Of a stretch of 64,000 nt of DNA, positions 18,352-26,396 are shown one piece after another. Position 1 is the stretch's first letter, and each line of letters begins with the position of its first letter. Source of the stretch: Prauserella muralis (GTDB taxonomy: Bacteria > Actinomycetota > Actinomycetes > Mycobacteriales > Pseudonocardiaceae); contig NZ_MASW01000007.1 in the NCBI RefSeq assembly GCF_003202285.1, positions 434,001-498,000 on the forward strand, read 5' to 3'. Made by a program: the position numbers and the translations under genes. The notes beneath the pieces were generated by a model. That model saw only the letters and a list, made by a program, of their open reading frames with translations, was not told the DNA's origin and ran no database searches.

Positions 18352-19152
18352 CTACAGCGTGTCGGAGCTGGTGGCGCGCAGCGTGCCCGCGCCGTCGGCC
18401 ACGGACACCACGCCCAGCGACAGCAGCTCGTCGAACGCGGCGTCGGCCGCGAGCTCGCGCACCTGCACCTGGTAGCGCGGCGTGGTGCGGTAGGTGCCGC
18501 CCTGCTCGGCGCTCACCGGCACCAGGAACCCCTGCTCCGCCAGGAACCGTAACGCCCTGGCGACCATCCCGCGCGTGGTGTCCGAGGCGAGCCGCCCGTC
18601 CTTGGTCGCCGCGGCGGCGGGCCGCCGGGCGTAGGCGCGCCACGCCTGCTCCAGCTCCGGCGCGTCGGCGAGCGGGTCGCTGTTGTGTTCCGCGCTCGCG
18701 GCGCGCTCGTCGAGGATCCGGCACGCCTCGCGCACCACGCCGTCGACCTGCTCGACGCTGACCCGCCCGATGTAGGTGTCGTTGGCGAGGTCGTCGGGGC
18801 GCGGGTAGCCCAGTGCGGCGGTGGCGAGGTGGATCAGCCCGTGCAGCACCTTCTCGGTGTCGCGGCGCTCGCGGATCTTGCTCTGCCGCGCGTAGCTGTC
18901 CATCTTGATCTCGAAGATCGACTCGTCGGTGGCGGCGAGCACCGCGCCCGCCTGCGCGCTGACCTCGAGCACCATGAGGCCGAGCCCGGCGGCGACGGCG
19001 TTGGTGAGCTTCTTGAACGCGCTGTCCTCGGCGTAGCGGCGCACCAGCTCGCCGTAGACGACGTCGCGGCCGGGCAGCAGCTTGGGCCGCATGCCGAACG
19101 AGATGAGCCGGGCCGCCGCCTCGGCGTCGGCGGACGAGTGCGTGGTGCTCAC
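18352..19152 (-). CDS. Kite/MukE/JetB-like subunit of SMC complex
   Basis: A 266-residue protein with winged-helix character and no enzymatic motif. Regions FGMRPKLLPGRDVVYGELVRRY, DESIFEIKMDSYARQ and GMVARALRFLAEQGFLVPV look like successive winged-helix modules, as in MukE/JetB. GTG at 19152 overlaps the upstream kleisin-like stop (GTGA), so the products are probably made in fixed ratio. Assignment rests on gene order, size (MukE about 234, JetB about 200-260) and partnership with the SMC gene, not on a recognisable signature. I know of no functional study of this exact family. Confidence 0.6.
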   Translation of the reverse strand: MSTTHSSADAEAAARLISFGMRPKLLPGRDVVYGELVRRYAEDSAFKKLTNAVAAGLGLMVLEVSAQAGAVLAATDESIFEIKMDSYARQSKIRERRDTEKVLHGLIHLATAALGYPRPDDLANDTYIGRVSVEQVDGVVREACRILDERAASAEHNSDPLADAPELEQAWRAYARRPAAAATKDGRLASDTTRGMVARALRFLAEQGFLVPVSAEQGGTYRTTPRYQVQVRELAADAAFDELLSLGVVSVADGAGTLRATSSDTL

Positions 19153-20618
19153 GCGACCTCCTCGGCGTCGGTGTCGGTGCCCCCGGCGCCGGTGTCCAGG
19201 ACCGCCGTGGTGAGCAGCAGGTCGGCGCCGCCGAACTCGGCGTCGTCGAGGGGCGTGCCGTCGTCGAAGGCGAGCAGCACGTGCCGCTCCCCCTGCCGCA
19301 CGGCGCCGCCCACCTCGGGACCGTAGGCGTGCAGGGCGCGCAGCGCGACGAGCCGCGCCAGGCCGGGGTCGGTGTCGCGGGCCTCGGCGAGCAGGCCGGA
19401 GAGCCTGCGCGGCACCTCGGGAAGGTCGAGCAGGTGGTCGGCCTGCCGCCACTGCTCGTTGGTGTAGCTGTCGGTTTCGTCGGCGGGCATGAGTTCCGGC
19501 TCGGGGATCTCGCCGACGACCTGCTCGCGCTCCGGCGCGGGCCGCAGCAGCAGCGACACCAGCGAGGGCAGGGACGGCACGGTCGGCACGGTGATGCCGG
19601 TGGCGGCGTGGAAGAACGCCCGGGTCGGCGCCACCGCGTCGGCCAGGGGCAGCTCCAGCGCGGGCGTGAGCAGCTGGCCGAACAGGTCGATCGCGGCGCG
19701 CTGCGGTGGGCCGGAGAACTGCTGGCGGTCCTGCTCGGCGCGGAACACCGCACCCGCGGCCTGCAGGCGGGACTGCAGCTGGGTGTGCCTGCGGATGCAC
19801 TCGGCGACGATCTCGACCAGTTCGGCGGCGCGGCGCTTGTGGTCGGGGTCCTCGGCCTCGTCGCGGGCGGCGGTGATGTTCTTCAGGATGGCCGTCTCGG
19901 CGCGGAAGCGGGACTCGATGTGGGCCAGGGCGGAGTCGAGCAGCTCGGGCACCTCGCGCTCCCAGTCGACGGAGCGAACGTCGCGACGGGTGGCGTCCAG
20001 CTTGGCGCGCAGGGTCTCGCCGTACTGCACGGTGCGGTAGCGGGCCTGCTCGGCGGCGAGCTTGGCGTCGGCCAGCCTGCCCCTGCTGATGAGGTTCTCC
20101 AGCTTCACCTCGGCGGCGATCTGGGCCGACTCGACATCGGTGTCGAGGGCGCCGACGAGCACGTTGATGGCCTCGTCGGTGGCGCGCAGGTACACCTCGC
20201 CGGAGGGCGCGGCCAGCTCGACGAGCAGCTTGAAGTCGAACGCGCGGCGCCGGTAGGTGCCGTCGGGGCCCACCGAGCCGTAGACGCGGCGGAAGCCGCG
20301 GTCGGTGGTGCCGACGTTGATGAGGTTGTCCAGCACCCATCTGGCGACGCGGGTGTGCTCCGCGATGCCCCTGCCGGGCGCCTGGGCGGCGATGAAGGGC
20401 AGCAGCCGGTTGACGACCTGCTCGTGGTCGGCGCCGGTGTCGAAGTCCATCGCGATGGTGACCTGGTCGATCGTGTGCAGCGCGATCTCGGCCATCTGGT
20501 AGACGGTGGCGTCGGCCCAGTCGAGCTTGGCCTTGCGGGCGTCGAGGTCGTGCAGGGGCGCGGTGCAGGCGAGTGCCTTCAGCCTGCGGGCCAGCCCCTC
20601 GTCGGGGTCGGGGCTCAC
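19149..20618 (-). CDS. Kleisin/MukF/JetA-like subunit of SMC complex
   Basis: A 489-residue helical protein at the head of the SMC operon. The N-terminus (about 1-130) looks winged-helix-like, the middle (AQIAAEVKLENLISRGRLAD through RRDVRSVDWEREVPELLDSALAHIESRF) is long alpha-helical and could be the kleisin neck, and the C-terminus (after 300) is a second globular part. Size and first position match JetA (about 480-500) and MukF (about 440). GTG at 20618 has GGAGACGAG just upstream; GTG 20633 is an alternative. The promoter should lie in the 107-bp gap shared with the divergent oxidoreductase gene. The family assignment is inference from context. Confidence 0.6.
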   Translation of the reverse strand: MSPDPDEGLARRLKALACTAPLHDLDARKAKLDWADATVYQMAEIALHTIDQVTIAMDFDTGADHEQVVNRLLPFIAAQAPGRGIAEHTRVARWVLDNLINVGTTDRGFRRVYGSVGPDGTYRRRAFDFKLLVELAAPSGEVYLRATDEAINVLVGALDTDVESAQIAAEVKLENLISRGRLADAKLAAEQARYRTVQYGETLRAKLDATRRDVRSVDWEREVPELLDSALAHIESRFRAETAILKNITAARDEAEDPDHKRRAAELVEIVAECIRRHTQLQSRLQAAGAVFRAEQDRQQFSGPPQRAAIDLFGQLLTPALELPLADAVAPTRAFFHAATGITVPTVPSLPSLVSLLLRPAPEREQVVGEIPEPELMPADETDSYTNEQWRQADHLLDLPEVPRRLSGLLAEARDTDPGLARLVALRALHAYGPEVGGAVRQGERHVLLAFDDGTPLDDAEFGGADLLLTTAVLDTGAGGTDTDAEEVA

Positions 20619-20725
20619 CTCGTCTCCACGCACAGCCCCAAAGACTAAGGGAGCCACGCGGAGCGTGTCCTCTTGGGCGGTGGTGGGAGACGGGCGGGCT
20701 AACTCTCGGCCGGTACGTTGCGGGT

Positions 20726-21163
20726 ATGCGTGAGATGACGAGAGACGAGTGGTGGCGGTTCGCGAGCGAGGGCACCCGCACCGGCAAGGTGGGTGTGGTG
20801 CGTGCGGACGGCTCACCGCATGTGACCCCGGTCTGGTTCGTGCTCAGCGAGGGTCCGGATGGCGACGAGATCATCTTCAACACCGGCGCGGAGTCGGTGA
20901 AGGGCAGGGCGCTGGGCCGGGAGCCGCGGCTGTCCATGACCGTCGACGACCAGACGCCGCCGTACTCGTACGTGCACTTCACCGCCGAGGCGCGGATCTC
21001 CGAGGACCTGAACGAGATGCTGCCGTGGTCGATCCGGATCGGCAGCCGGTACATGGGCGAGGACCAGGGCGAGCTCTTCGGCAAGCGCAACGCGGTGCCG
21101 GGCGAGTACCTCGTCCGGGCGAAGATCACCAAGGTGGTCGCCCACGCCGACATGGCCGACTGA
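20726..21163 (+). CDS. PPOX-class F420-dependent oxidoreductase
   Basis: A 145-residue split-beta-barrel flavin/F420-binding protein of the pyridoxamine-phosphate-oxidase superfamily. Family marks are TGKVGVVRADGSPHVTPVWFV, the central strand DEIIFNTGAESVKGRALGREPRLSMTVDD, and the C-terminal FGKRNAVPGEYLVRAKITKV. Members use F420H2 to reduce biliverdin, quinones or other acceptors; the substrate here is unknown. ATG at 20726. It is divergent from the SMC operon and is not an obvious partner of it. Confidence 0.85.
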   Translation: MREMTRDEWWRFASEGTRTGKVGVVRADGSPHVTPVWFVLSEGPDGDEIIFNTGAESVKGRALGREPRLSMTVDDQTPPYSYVHFTAEARISEDLNEMLPWSIRIGSRYMGEDQGELFGKRNAVPGEYLVRAKITKVVAHADMAD

Positions 21164-21182
21164 CCAAGCACCCGACCGAACC

Positions 21183-21387
21183 CCCGCGAGTCCTGCGTTC
21201 AGGCCCGCGAGTCCTGCGTTCAGGCCCGCGAGTTCTGCATCCCCGACCGGTGGCTCCCCCATCGGGGAAGTTCAACGCCACCCATGCCGCATTGGGGAGC
21301 TTGCCACGACGACCGCCGAGCACGACGCGAACGCAGAACTCGCGGGCACCAACGCAGGACTCGCGGGCACGAGTGCAGGACTCGCGG
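21183..21387. repeat. Nested inverted repeat array between convergent genes
   Basis: Three direct copies of a unit beginning CCCGCGAGTCCTGCGTTC start at 21183, 21204 and 21225. Three inverted copies (AACGCAGGACTCGCGGG type) lie at 21329-21346, 21351-21367 and 21373-21387. The two arms can pair into one large structure of about 205 bp. A truncated copy of the AAGCTCCCC/GGGGAGCTT element sits in the loop at 21271-21302. The array fills the whole gap between two convergent genes and may act as a bidirectional terminator. Confidence 0.8.
21271..21302. repeat. Truncated copy of the 89-bp intergenic element
   Basis: TTCAACGCCACCCATGCCGC followed by ATTGGGGAGCTT matches the last 32 bases of the element at 36687-36775 with two mismatches. 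The other end is missing or degenerate (GGCTCCCCCAT near 21252). Confidence 0.7.
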
Positions 21388-22071
21388 TCAGGGGGCGGCG
21401 CGGGGGCGGTAACACAGCAGGACCACGTCGCCGAGCTGGCGGGTCTCGGTGAGCGTCATCCGGCAACCGGGGTTCTGCGGGAACCGCGCCGGGTTGACGA
21501 ACCGGGGCGCGTCGGCCTGGCCCACGAAGAACGGCGCGTACACCACGTGCAGCTCGTCGACGACGCCCGCCGTGAGAAACAGGGTGTGCGTGGCGCCGCC
21601 GCCCTCCACCATCAGCCGTTCCACCTTGCGGTCCACGAGGTCGGCGAGCACCGCGTGCACGTCGATCCGCCGTCCCGCCGTCACGACCGTGGCCACGTCG
21701 CCGACCCGCGCACGCACCGCCGGCGCCGCGCACTCCGTGGTGTACACCAGCTTCTCGGTGTCACCGGTGGTGAAGAACGCCGCGCCGGGATCGACGTCGC
21801 CGCTGCCGGTGAGCGTCACCTTCAGCGGTGTGGCCGGGCGGCCGTCGGCGAGACGCTCCTCCCTGCGCCGCGCCGAGCGCACCACGAGCCGGGGATTGTC
21901 GGCACGGATCGTGTTGGCGCCCACCAGAATCGCGTCGGCCCCGGCACGCACCTCGTCGACCCGGTCGAAATCCTCCTCATTGGACAGCAGCAGCCGGGCG
22001 GTGCTGGTGTCGTCGATGCAGCCGTCCAGCGACGCGGCCACCGACAGCAGGACGTACGGGCGAACGGCCAT
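21388..22071 (-). CDS. RibD C-terminal domain (dihydrofolate reductase-like) protein
   Basis: A 227-residue stand-alone RibD_C/DHFR-fold reductase without the deaminase domain. It has the opening PYVLLSVAASLDGCIDD, the NADPH-binding ADAILVGANTIRADNPRLVVRS and MVEGGGATHTLFLTAGVVDELHVVYAPFFVG. Relatives reduce the ribosylaminopyrimidine of riboflavin or deazaflavin/pterin precursors. A normal fused ribD exists at 39.7 kb, so this one probably serves the surrounding operon. It is the last gene of that operon. Its start lies 95 bp inside the end of the YbhN-like gene, in another frame. Confidence 0.8.
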   Translation of the reverse strand: MAVRPYVLLSVAASLDGCIDDTSTARLLLSNEEDFDRVDEVRAGADAILVGANTIRADNPRLVVRSARRREERLADGRPATPLKVTLTGSGDVDPGAAFFTTGDTEKLVYTTECAAPAVRARVGDVATVVTAGRRIDVHAVLADLVDRKVERLMVEGGGATHTLFLTAGVVDELHVVYAPFFVGQADAPRFVNPARFPQNPGCRMTLTETRQLGDVVLLCYRPRAAP

Positions 22072-23002
22072 GACGATCTCCTCCCTCGGTGACGTCCCGG
22101 CGCAGCAGCACCACCACGGCTCCCGGCAGGCTCGCCAGCAGGGCTAGCACGCCGTAGGTCACCGCGACGGCGAGTCCCTGCGCCGCTCCCAGGCCCGCCG
22201 CGCCGAACGCCAGCGCGCAGAAGGCCTCCCTCGGCCCCCAGCCACCCACGTTGAGCGGCAGCGCCATCGCCAGCAGCGCCGGCACGAACAGCGGCGCCAG
22301 CTCCGAGACGGGGGCCGCCGAGCCGGCAGTCCGCGCGGCGACCACGAACAGGGTGACGTGCCCGGCCAGCGCTGCCAAGGACAGCAGCAGCACACCCGGC
22401 CACACCTCGCGCGCGAGCAGTCCCGCCCGCACACCGGACAGCACGTCCGCGAGCGAGCGCCGCCACCGCACGCCACCGTCGCGCGAACGCGCACGCGCCA
22501 GCACGACCAGCACAGCAACGACGGCGGCCAGGGCGAGCACCACGAGCGTCAGGTCGGCGGCCAGCACGGACGCCGGCGCGGGCTGCACCAGCAGCGCGGG
22601 CAGGGCGACGGCGGCGAGAACCAGCTGACCACCGGTGCGCTCCACCACCACGGCACTGACCCCGCGCCCGACGTCGCCCGCGCGCCTGCCGTGCCCCACG
22701 GCGCGGTGCGCGTCGCCGAGCACCCCGCCGGGCAGCACGGCATTGAGAAACAGCGACCGGTAGTAGTCGCCGATGGCCACCCCCAGTGGCAGTGCCAGCC
22801 CGAGGTGCCGGGCGACGAGGCACCAGCGCCACGCGCAGAGCACCGTGGTCGCCACGCCGAGGCCGAGCGCCACCAGCACCGCGACGGCGTCCAGCCGCGC
22901 CAGCCCGGCGAGTGCCGCGTCCGCACCGAGCCGCCAGCCGAGCCCGGCCAGCAGGGCAACTCCGCCGAGCAACCGCAGCCACGGCCACATCCGCCGCGTC
23001 AT
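21977..23002 (-). CDS. YbhN/UPF0104-like integral membrane protein (LPG synthase TM family)
   Basis: A 341-residue membrane protein with about eight hydrophobic helices. It has DYYRSLFLNAVLPGGVLGDAHRA near 80 and ALPLNVGGWGPREAFCALAF near 250, both characteristic of the lysylphosphatidylglycerol synthase transmembrane family (UPF0104). Members without the synthase domain are thought to translocate or present lipid-linked substrates. ATG at 23002 overlaps the methyltransferase stop (ATGA). The last 31 residues extend into the RibD_C gene and are low-complexity Arg/His-rich, so the functional protein probably ends earlier. Confidence 0.8.
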   Translation of the reverse strand: MTRRMWPWLRLLGGVALLAGLGWRLGADAALAGLARLDAVAVLVALGLGVATTVLCAWRWCLVARHLGLALPLGVAIGDYYRSLFLNAVLPGGVLGDAHRAVGHGRRAGDVGRGVSAVVVERTGGQLVLAAVALPALLVQPAPASVLAADLTLVVLALAAVVAVLVVLARARSRDGGVRWRRSLADVLSGVRAGLLAREVWPGVLLLSLAALAGHVTLFVVAARTAGSAAPVSELAPLFVPALLAMALPLNVGGWGPREAFCALAFGAAGLGAAQGLAVAVTYGVLALLASLPGAVVVLLRRDVTEGGDRHGRSPVRPAVGGRVAGRLHRRHQHRPAAAVQ

Positions 23003-23832
23003 CGGACCACCGCCTGCGCGACAGCGAGCAGGTCCCGGTGCTCGACCACCACCCGCAGCGCACCCGCGTCCGCGGCGGCGAGCCTGCGCCGCAGGTAGCC
23101 ACGGGCCTCGGCGGCCAGCTCCGGACGCTGCTCGACGGCCGCGCCCACCCAGCCGCGCAGCCACGCCGCCGCCAGCGCGGCGTCGCCGGGGCCGAGCCGC
23201 CACGAACTGTCCGCGGTGAACACCTCCGCTCCGCGGTGCTCGAAGGCGCCGACGGCCGCGGCCGCCGCGTCGGGGCCGAGCAGGCGCCTGCCCCGGTGGA
23301 CGCGGCGCTGGTGGTCGTTGAACGCGACGCCGAACACGGCGTCCAGCTCGTCTGCGGGGGTCAGCCGCACCCGGCCGAGCACCGTCAGCGTCAGCAAGGC
23401 GGGGACGCCCGCGCCGGTGCAGGCGTCCGCGAGCCTGCCGACCTCGTCGGCGGTGAGCAGGTCCAGCAGCGCGGAGGCGACGACGAGGGAGGTTCCGGCG
23501 AGATCGCCCGCCCGCAACGCCGTGAGGTCGCCCGCCCGCGCGGTGATGGTCACCGGGCCGCCGTCGAGCGCGGGTCCCGGGGGCGCGTGCCCGGCCAGCT
23601 CCAGCAGCCCGTGGTCGGTGTCGTGCAGCACCCACTGCTGCGGTCCGGGTAGCCGCGGGGCCAGCCAGCGGCCCATCGCACCGGTACCGCCGCCGAGGTC
23701 GGCCATGACGAGCCTGCCCGCCCGTCCGAGGCGTTCCCGCAGCGGCGCGAGCAGCTCCGGCGCTCGCGCCGCCGCGTCGGCGCGCTCGCGCAGCGCCAGC
23801 CAGTCCGGGGTGATTCCGGTGGTGGCGGGCAT
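22999..23832 (-). CDS. Class I SAM-dependent methyltransferase (unknown substrate)
   Basis: A 277-residue methyltransferase with motif I LVMADLGGGTGAMGRWLA (near 42-59), acceptor loop VLHDTDHGLLELA and post-motif SLVVASALLDLLTADEV. It retains the fold but resembles no methyltransferase of known substrate that I recognise. ATG at 23832 is 2 bp after the GT4 stop. It belongs to the PTPS/RibD_C operon, so it may methylate that pathway's product. Confidence 0.8.
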   Translation of the reverse strand: MPATTGITPDWLALRERADAAARAPELLAPLRERLGRAGRLVMADLGGGTGAMGRWLAPRLPGPQQWVLHDTDHGLLELAGHAPPGPALDGGPVTITARAGDLTALRAGDLAGTSLVVASALLDLLTADEVGRLADACTGAGVPALLTLTVLGRVRLTPADELDAVFGVAFNDHQRRVHRGRRLLGPDAAAAAVGAFEHRGAEVFTADSSWRLGPGDAALAAAWLRGWVGAAVEQRPELAAEARGYLRRRLAAADAGALRVVVEHRDLLAVAQAVVR

Positions 23833-23834
23833 GG

Positions 23835-24938
23835 TCAGGCCGTCCTCAGCGACGGGTCGGACGCGGCCAGCACCGCGCCCAGCCGGTGGACGGTGGCATC
23901 CCAGCCGGGCAGCGTGCCGCGCCGTTGCCGGGCCGCCGCGCGCAGGGTCTGCCGCAGCTCCGCGTCGCGCAGCCAGTGCCGCAGCGCGGCGGCCAGCGCA
24001 TGCGCGTCGCCGGGCTGCACGAGCAGGCCGGGCAGGCTGCCGTCCGGCGCGCGGCCGAGCGCGTCGGGAACACCCCCGACGGCCGTGGCGAGCACGGGAA
24101 TCCCGTGGGCCAGCGCCTCGGTGATCACCATGCCGTAGGTCTCGGCGCGGGAGGGCAGCACGAGCAGGTCGGCCTCGGCGTAGGACGCGGCGAGCCGGGC
24201 GCCGGTGCGCGGGCCGGTGAGCCGGATCCGCTCGTCGAGCCCCCTGGCGACGATGAGCTGCAGCAGCCGGGTGGCGTAGGCGGGGTCACGGCTGAGCCCC
24301 CCGACGCACGCGCAGCTCCAGTCCAGCCCGGCGATGGCTGCCAGGGCCTCGACGAGTACGTCGTGGCCCTTGCGCGGGGTCACCGACGCCACGCACAGCA
24401 ACCGGGTTCCCGGCTCGGAGGGCCGCGACAGCGAGGCCCGCGCGGCGCCGGGCTCGGCGACGTGCACCCGGTCGGCGGGCAGCCCGTGCAGCTCCAGCAG
24501 CCGCCGCGCCGCCCACGGGCTGGTCGCCACGACGGCGCTCGCCGCGTGCAGGGCCGCGCGTTCGGCGGCGGCCAGCTCGGCCGCCAGTGCCTGCGAGATG
24601 CCGGTCTCGTCACCCAGCGGCAGGTGCACGAGCACCACGAGCCGCAGCCTGCGCGCGTGGGGCGCGACGAGGTCGGGCACCGCGCAGGCGACCAGCCCGT
24701 CGATCAGCACGGAGGCGCCGTCGGGCAGGGCCGCCAGCGTCCGGCCGAGCCTGCCGCGCGCCGGGGCGCCCGGCCGGGGCCACGACCCGGGCACTGGGTG
24801 CTCGCGCACCCACCAGCCGCCCGCGGCGAGACCGTCGCAGACGGTCCGGTCGTAGACGTTGCCCCCGCTGGGCACGGTCACGTCGTCCACGTCGCCGGGC
24901 AGCACGACGTGGACGACGGGCGGGCCGGGCGGGGTCAC
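23835..24938 (-). CDS. Glycosyltransferase family 4 (GT-B)
   Basis: A 367-residue GT-B enzyme. The C-terminal Rossmann domain has [18 protein letters not shown] (near 185) and the donor-binding [34 protein letters not shown] in pieces near 265-300, with the conserved E-x7-E spacing of GT4. The acceptor domain has [20 protein letters not shown]. The start at GTG 24938 is preferred because it overlaps the PTPS stop as GTGA; an upstream GTG at 24962 is possible. Acceptor unknown; the operon context suggests glycosylation of a pterin- or lipid-linked product. Confidence 0.85.
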   Translation of the reverse strand: MTPPGPPVVHVVLPGDVDDVTVPSGGNVYDRTVCDGLAAGGWWVREHPVPGSWPRPGAPARGRLGRTLAALPDGASVLIDGLVACAVPDLVAPHARRLRLVVLVHLPLGDETGISQALAAELAAAERAALHAASAVVATSPWAARRLLELHGLPADRVHVAEPGAARASLSRPSEPGTRLLCVASVTPRKGHDVLVEALAAIAGLDWSCACVGGLSRDPAYATRLLQLIVARGLDERIRLTGPRTGARLAASYAEADLLVLPSRAETYGMVITEALAHGIPVLATAVGGVPDALGRAPDGSLPGLLVQPGDAHALAAALRHWLRDAELRQTLRAAARQRRGTLPGWDATVHRLGAVLAASDPSLRTA

Positions 24939-25333
24939 AGCGGACGCTCGTAACTCGCCCACGCGACGGGCGACTCGTGCAGGGTCACCGCGAGACCGGC
25001 GAGCGCGCGGGCGCCCTCGCCCAGCGACCCGGCGTGCACGCGGTCGGCGAGCCGGTCGGCGATGACCTTGGCCAGGTACTCGGTGGAGGTGTTGGTTCCG
25101 GCGAACGCGGGCTCGTCGTCGAGGTTGCGGTAGTTGAGCTCGGCCAGCACGGCCCGCAGCTGCTCGGTGGCCAGCCCGATGTCGACGACGATGTTGTCGG
25201 CGTCGAGCTCGGCGCGGCGGAACGTCGCGTCCACCACGAAGGTCGCGCCGTGCAGGCGCTGGGCGGGCCCGAACACCTCGCCGCGGAAGCTGTGCGCGAC
25301 CATGATGTGGTCGCGGACGGTGATGCTGAACAA
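24935..25333 (-). CDS. 6-pyruvoyl/6-carboxytetrahydropterin synthase-like protein with altered active site
   Basis: A 132-residue tunnelling-fold protein of the PTPS/QueD family. MVAHSF and RLHGATFVV supply two of the usual zinc histidines. The third, normally in HGH, is replaced by Ala. The position of QueD's catalytic Cys (CGRLHG) reads AQRLHG, and the Asp-His pair (DHxxLN) is replaced by LNYRNLDD. The C-terminal substrate Glu (LHESP) is kept. It may therefore bind a pterin-like ligand or catalyse another reaction. Start is TTG at 25333, well placed after AGGAGAGGTGA. It lies 56 bp downstream of the dehydrogenase. Confidence 0.75.
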   Translation of the reverse strand: MFSITVRDHIMVAHSFRGEVFGPAQRLHGATFVVDATFRRAELDADNIVVDIGLATEQLRAVLAELNYRNLDDEPAFAGTNTSTEYLAKVIADRLADRVHAGSLGEGARALAGLAVTLHESPVAWASYERPL

Positions 25334-25389
25334 CGGCTCACCTCTCCTGATCGCTCACCTGGCGACACGACCCGGCCCCCGGGTTCGGT

Positions 25390-26361
25390 TCAATACGCGA
25401 TGCGATGGCACAGCGCGGGCAGTTCCCCGGCGGCCAGCTTCGCGAGCACGTCCGGTAGCTCGGCGAACGGCGACTCGCCGGTGACCAGCGCGTCGAACGC
25501 CTCATCGGCCAGCAGCTCCATGGCCAGCCCCAGGCGTTCGGCGAAGCCGCGCCGCGTCCTGGCGACCGTGCCGACCTGGCTGCCGCGCAGCACCAGGCGC
25601 CGGGAGTGGAAGAACTCGCCGAGTGGTACGCCGACCCGCCGGTCGCCGTACCAGCTCAGCTCCACCACGGTGCCCTCCGGCGCGAGCAACTCCAGTGACC
25701 TGCCCAGTCCCTGCTCCGTGGCGCTGGCGTGCACCACGAGGTCACACTCGCCCTCCGCACGCTCGGGGACGGCGAACTCGACGCCGAGCCGGCCCGCCAC
25801 GCCGGCCCGGTCCGGGTCGACGTCCACCAGCTGCACGCGCACGCCTGGGAACCGCGCGAGCAGCCGGGCCACGCTGCAGCCGACCATCCCGGCGCCCACC
25901 ACGGCGACGCGGTCGCCGAGCAGCGGCGCGGCGTCCCACAGCGCGTTCACGGCCGTTTCGACGGTCCCGGCGAGCACGGCGCGCCCGGGGGGCACCGTCT
26001 CCGGCACCACCGTGACCGCCGAGGCGGGGACGACGTAGTGGGTCTGGTGCGGGTAGAGGCAGAACACGGTGCGGCCGCGCAGGGCGTCGGGGCCGTGTTC
26101 CACGACGCCCACGTTGAGGTAGCCGTACTTCACCGGCGCGGGGAAGCCGCCGTCCTGGAACGGCGCGCGCATCAGCTCGTGCTGGCTCGCGGGCACCTCA
26201 CCACGGAAGACGAGGGTCTCGGTGCCCCTGCTCACTCCCGAGTAGACGGTGCGCACCAGGACGTCCTCCGGTCCCGGCTCCGGCAACTCCACCGGGCGCA
26301 GCTCGCCGTGGCCGGGGGCGCGCAGCCAGAACGCGGACGCGGAGAAGGTCACCGGGCGCAT
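25390..26361 (-). CDS. Zinc-binding dehydrogenase, MDR superfamily (BchC-like)
   Basis: A 323-residue medium-chain reductase. The N-terminal GroES-like part has TVYSGVSRGTETLVFRGEVP, as in BchC and other MDR proteins lacking the classical catalytic zinc site. The NAD(P)-binding motif VAVVGAGMVGCSVARLL is near 165. ATG at 26361 (MRPVTFSASAFWLRAPG) is chosen over an upstream start that would run into the divergent promoter. First gene of the minus-strand operon that continues through PTPS, GT4, methyltransferase, YbhN-like and RibD_C. The substrate is unknown. Confidence 0.8.
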   Translation of the reverse strand: MRPVTFSASAFWLRAPGHGELRPVELPEPGPEDVLVRTVYSGVSRGTETLVFRGEVPASQHELMRAPFQDGGFPAPVKYGYLNVGVVEHGPDALRGRTVFCLYPHQTHYVVPASAVTVVPETVPPGRAVLAGTVETAVNALWDAAPLLGDRVAVVGAGMVGCSVARLLARFPGVRVQLVDVDPDRAGVAGRLGVEFAVPERAEGECDLVVHASATEQGLGRSLELLAPEGTVVELSWYGDRRVGVPLGEFFHSRRLVLRGSQVGTVARTRRGFAERLGLAMELLADEAFDALVTGESPFAELPDVLAKLAAGELPALCHRIAY

Positions 26362-26396
26362 CGTAGGCGGGACTGAACCGCACGGCACCCCGCGTC

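Noticed and set aside
12729-21163. Possible JetD/MksG nuclease partner for the SMC operon
   Set aside because: The neighbours (Rieske protein, MSMEG_6728 family, F420-type oxidoreductase) have no TOPRIM-like motif and wrong sizes, so no nuclease subunit could be assigned.
19153-21171. In-frame upstream extension of the kite-like gene
   Set aside because: The extension runs through the kleisin-like gene in another frame and is Arg/Pro-rich. The GTG at 19152 with a GTGA overlap gives a sensible protein.
21183-21387. CRISPR array
   Set aside because: The repeats are 15-21 bp, directly abutting, and the second set is inverted; there are no unique spacers of constant length and no cas genes.
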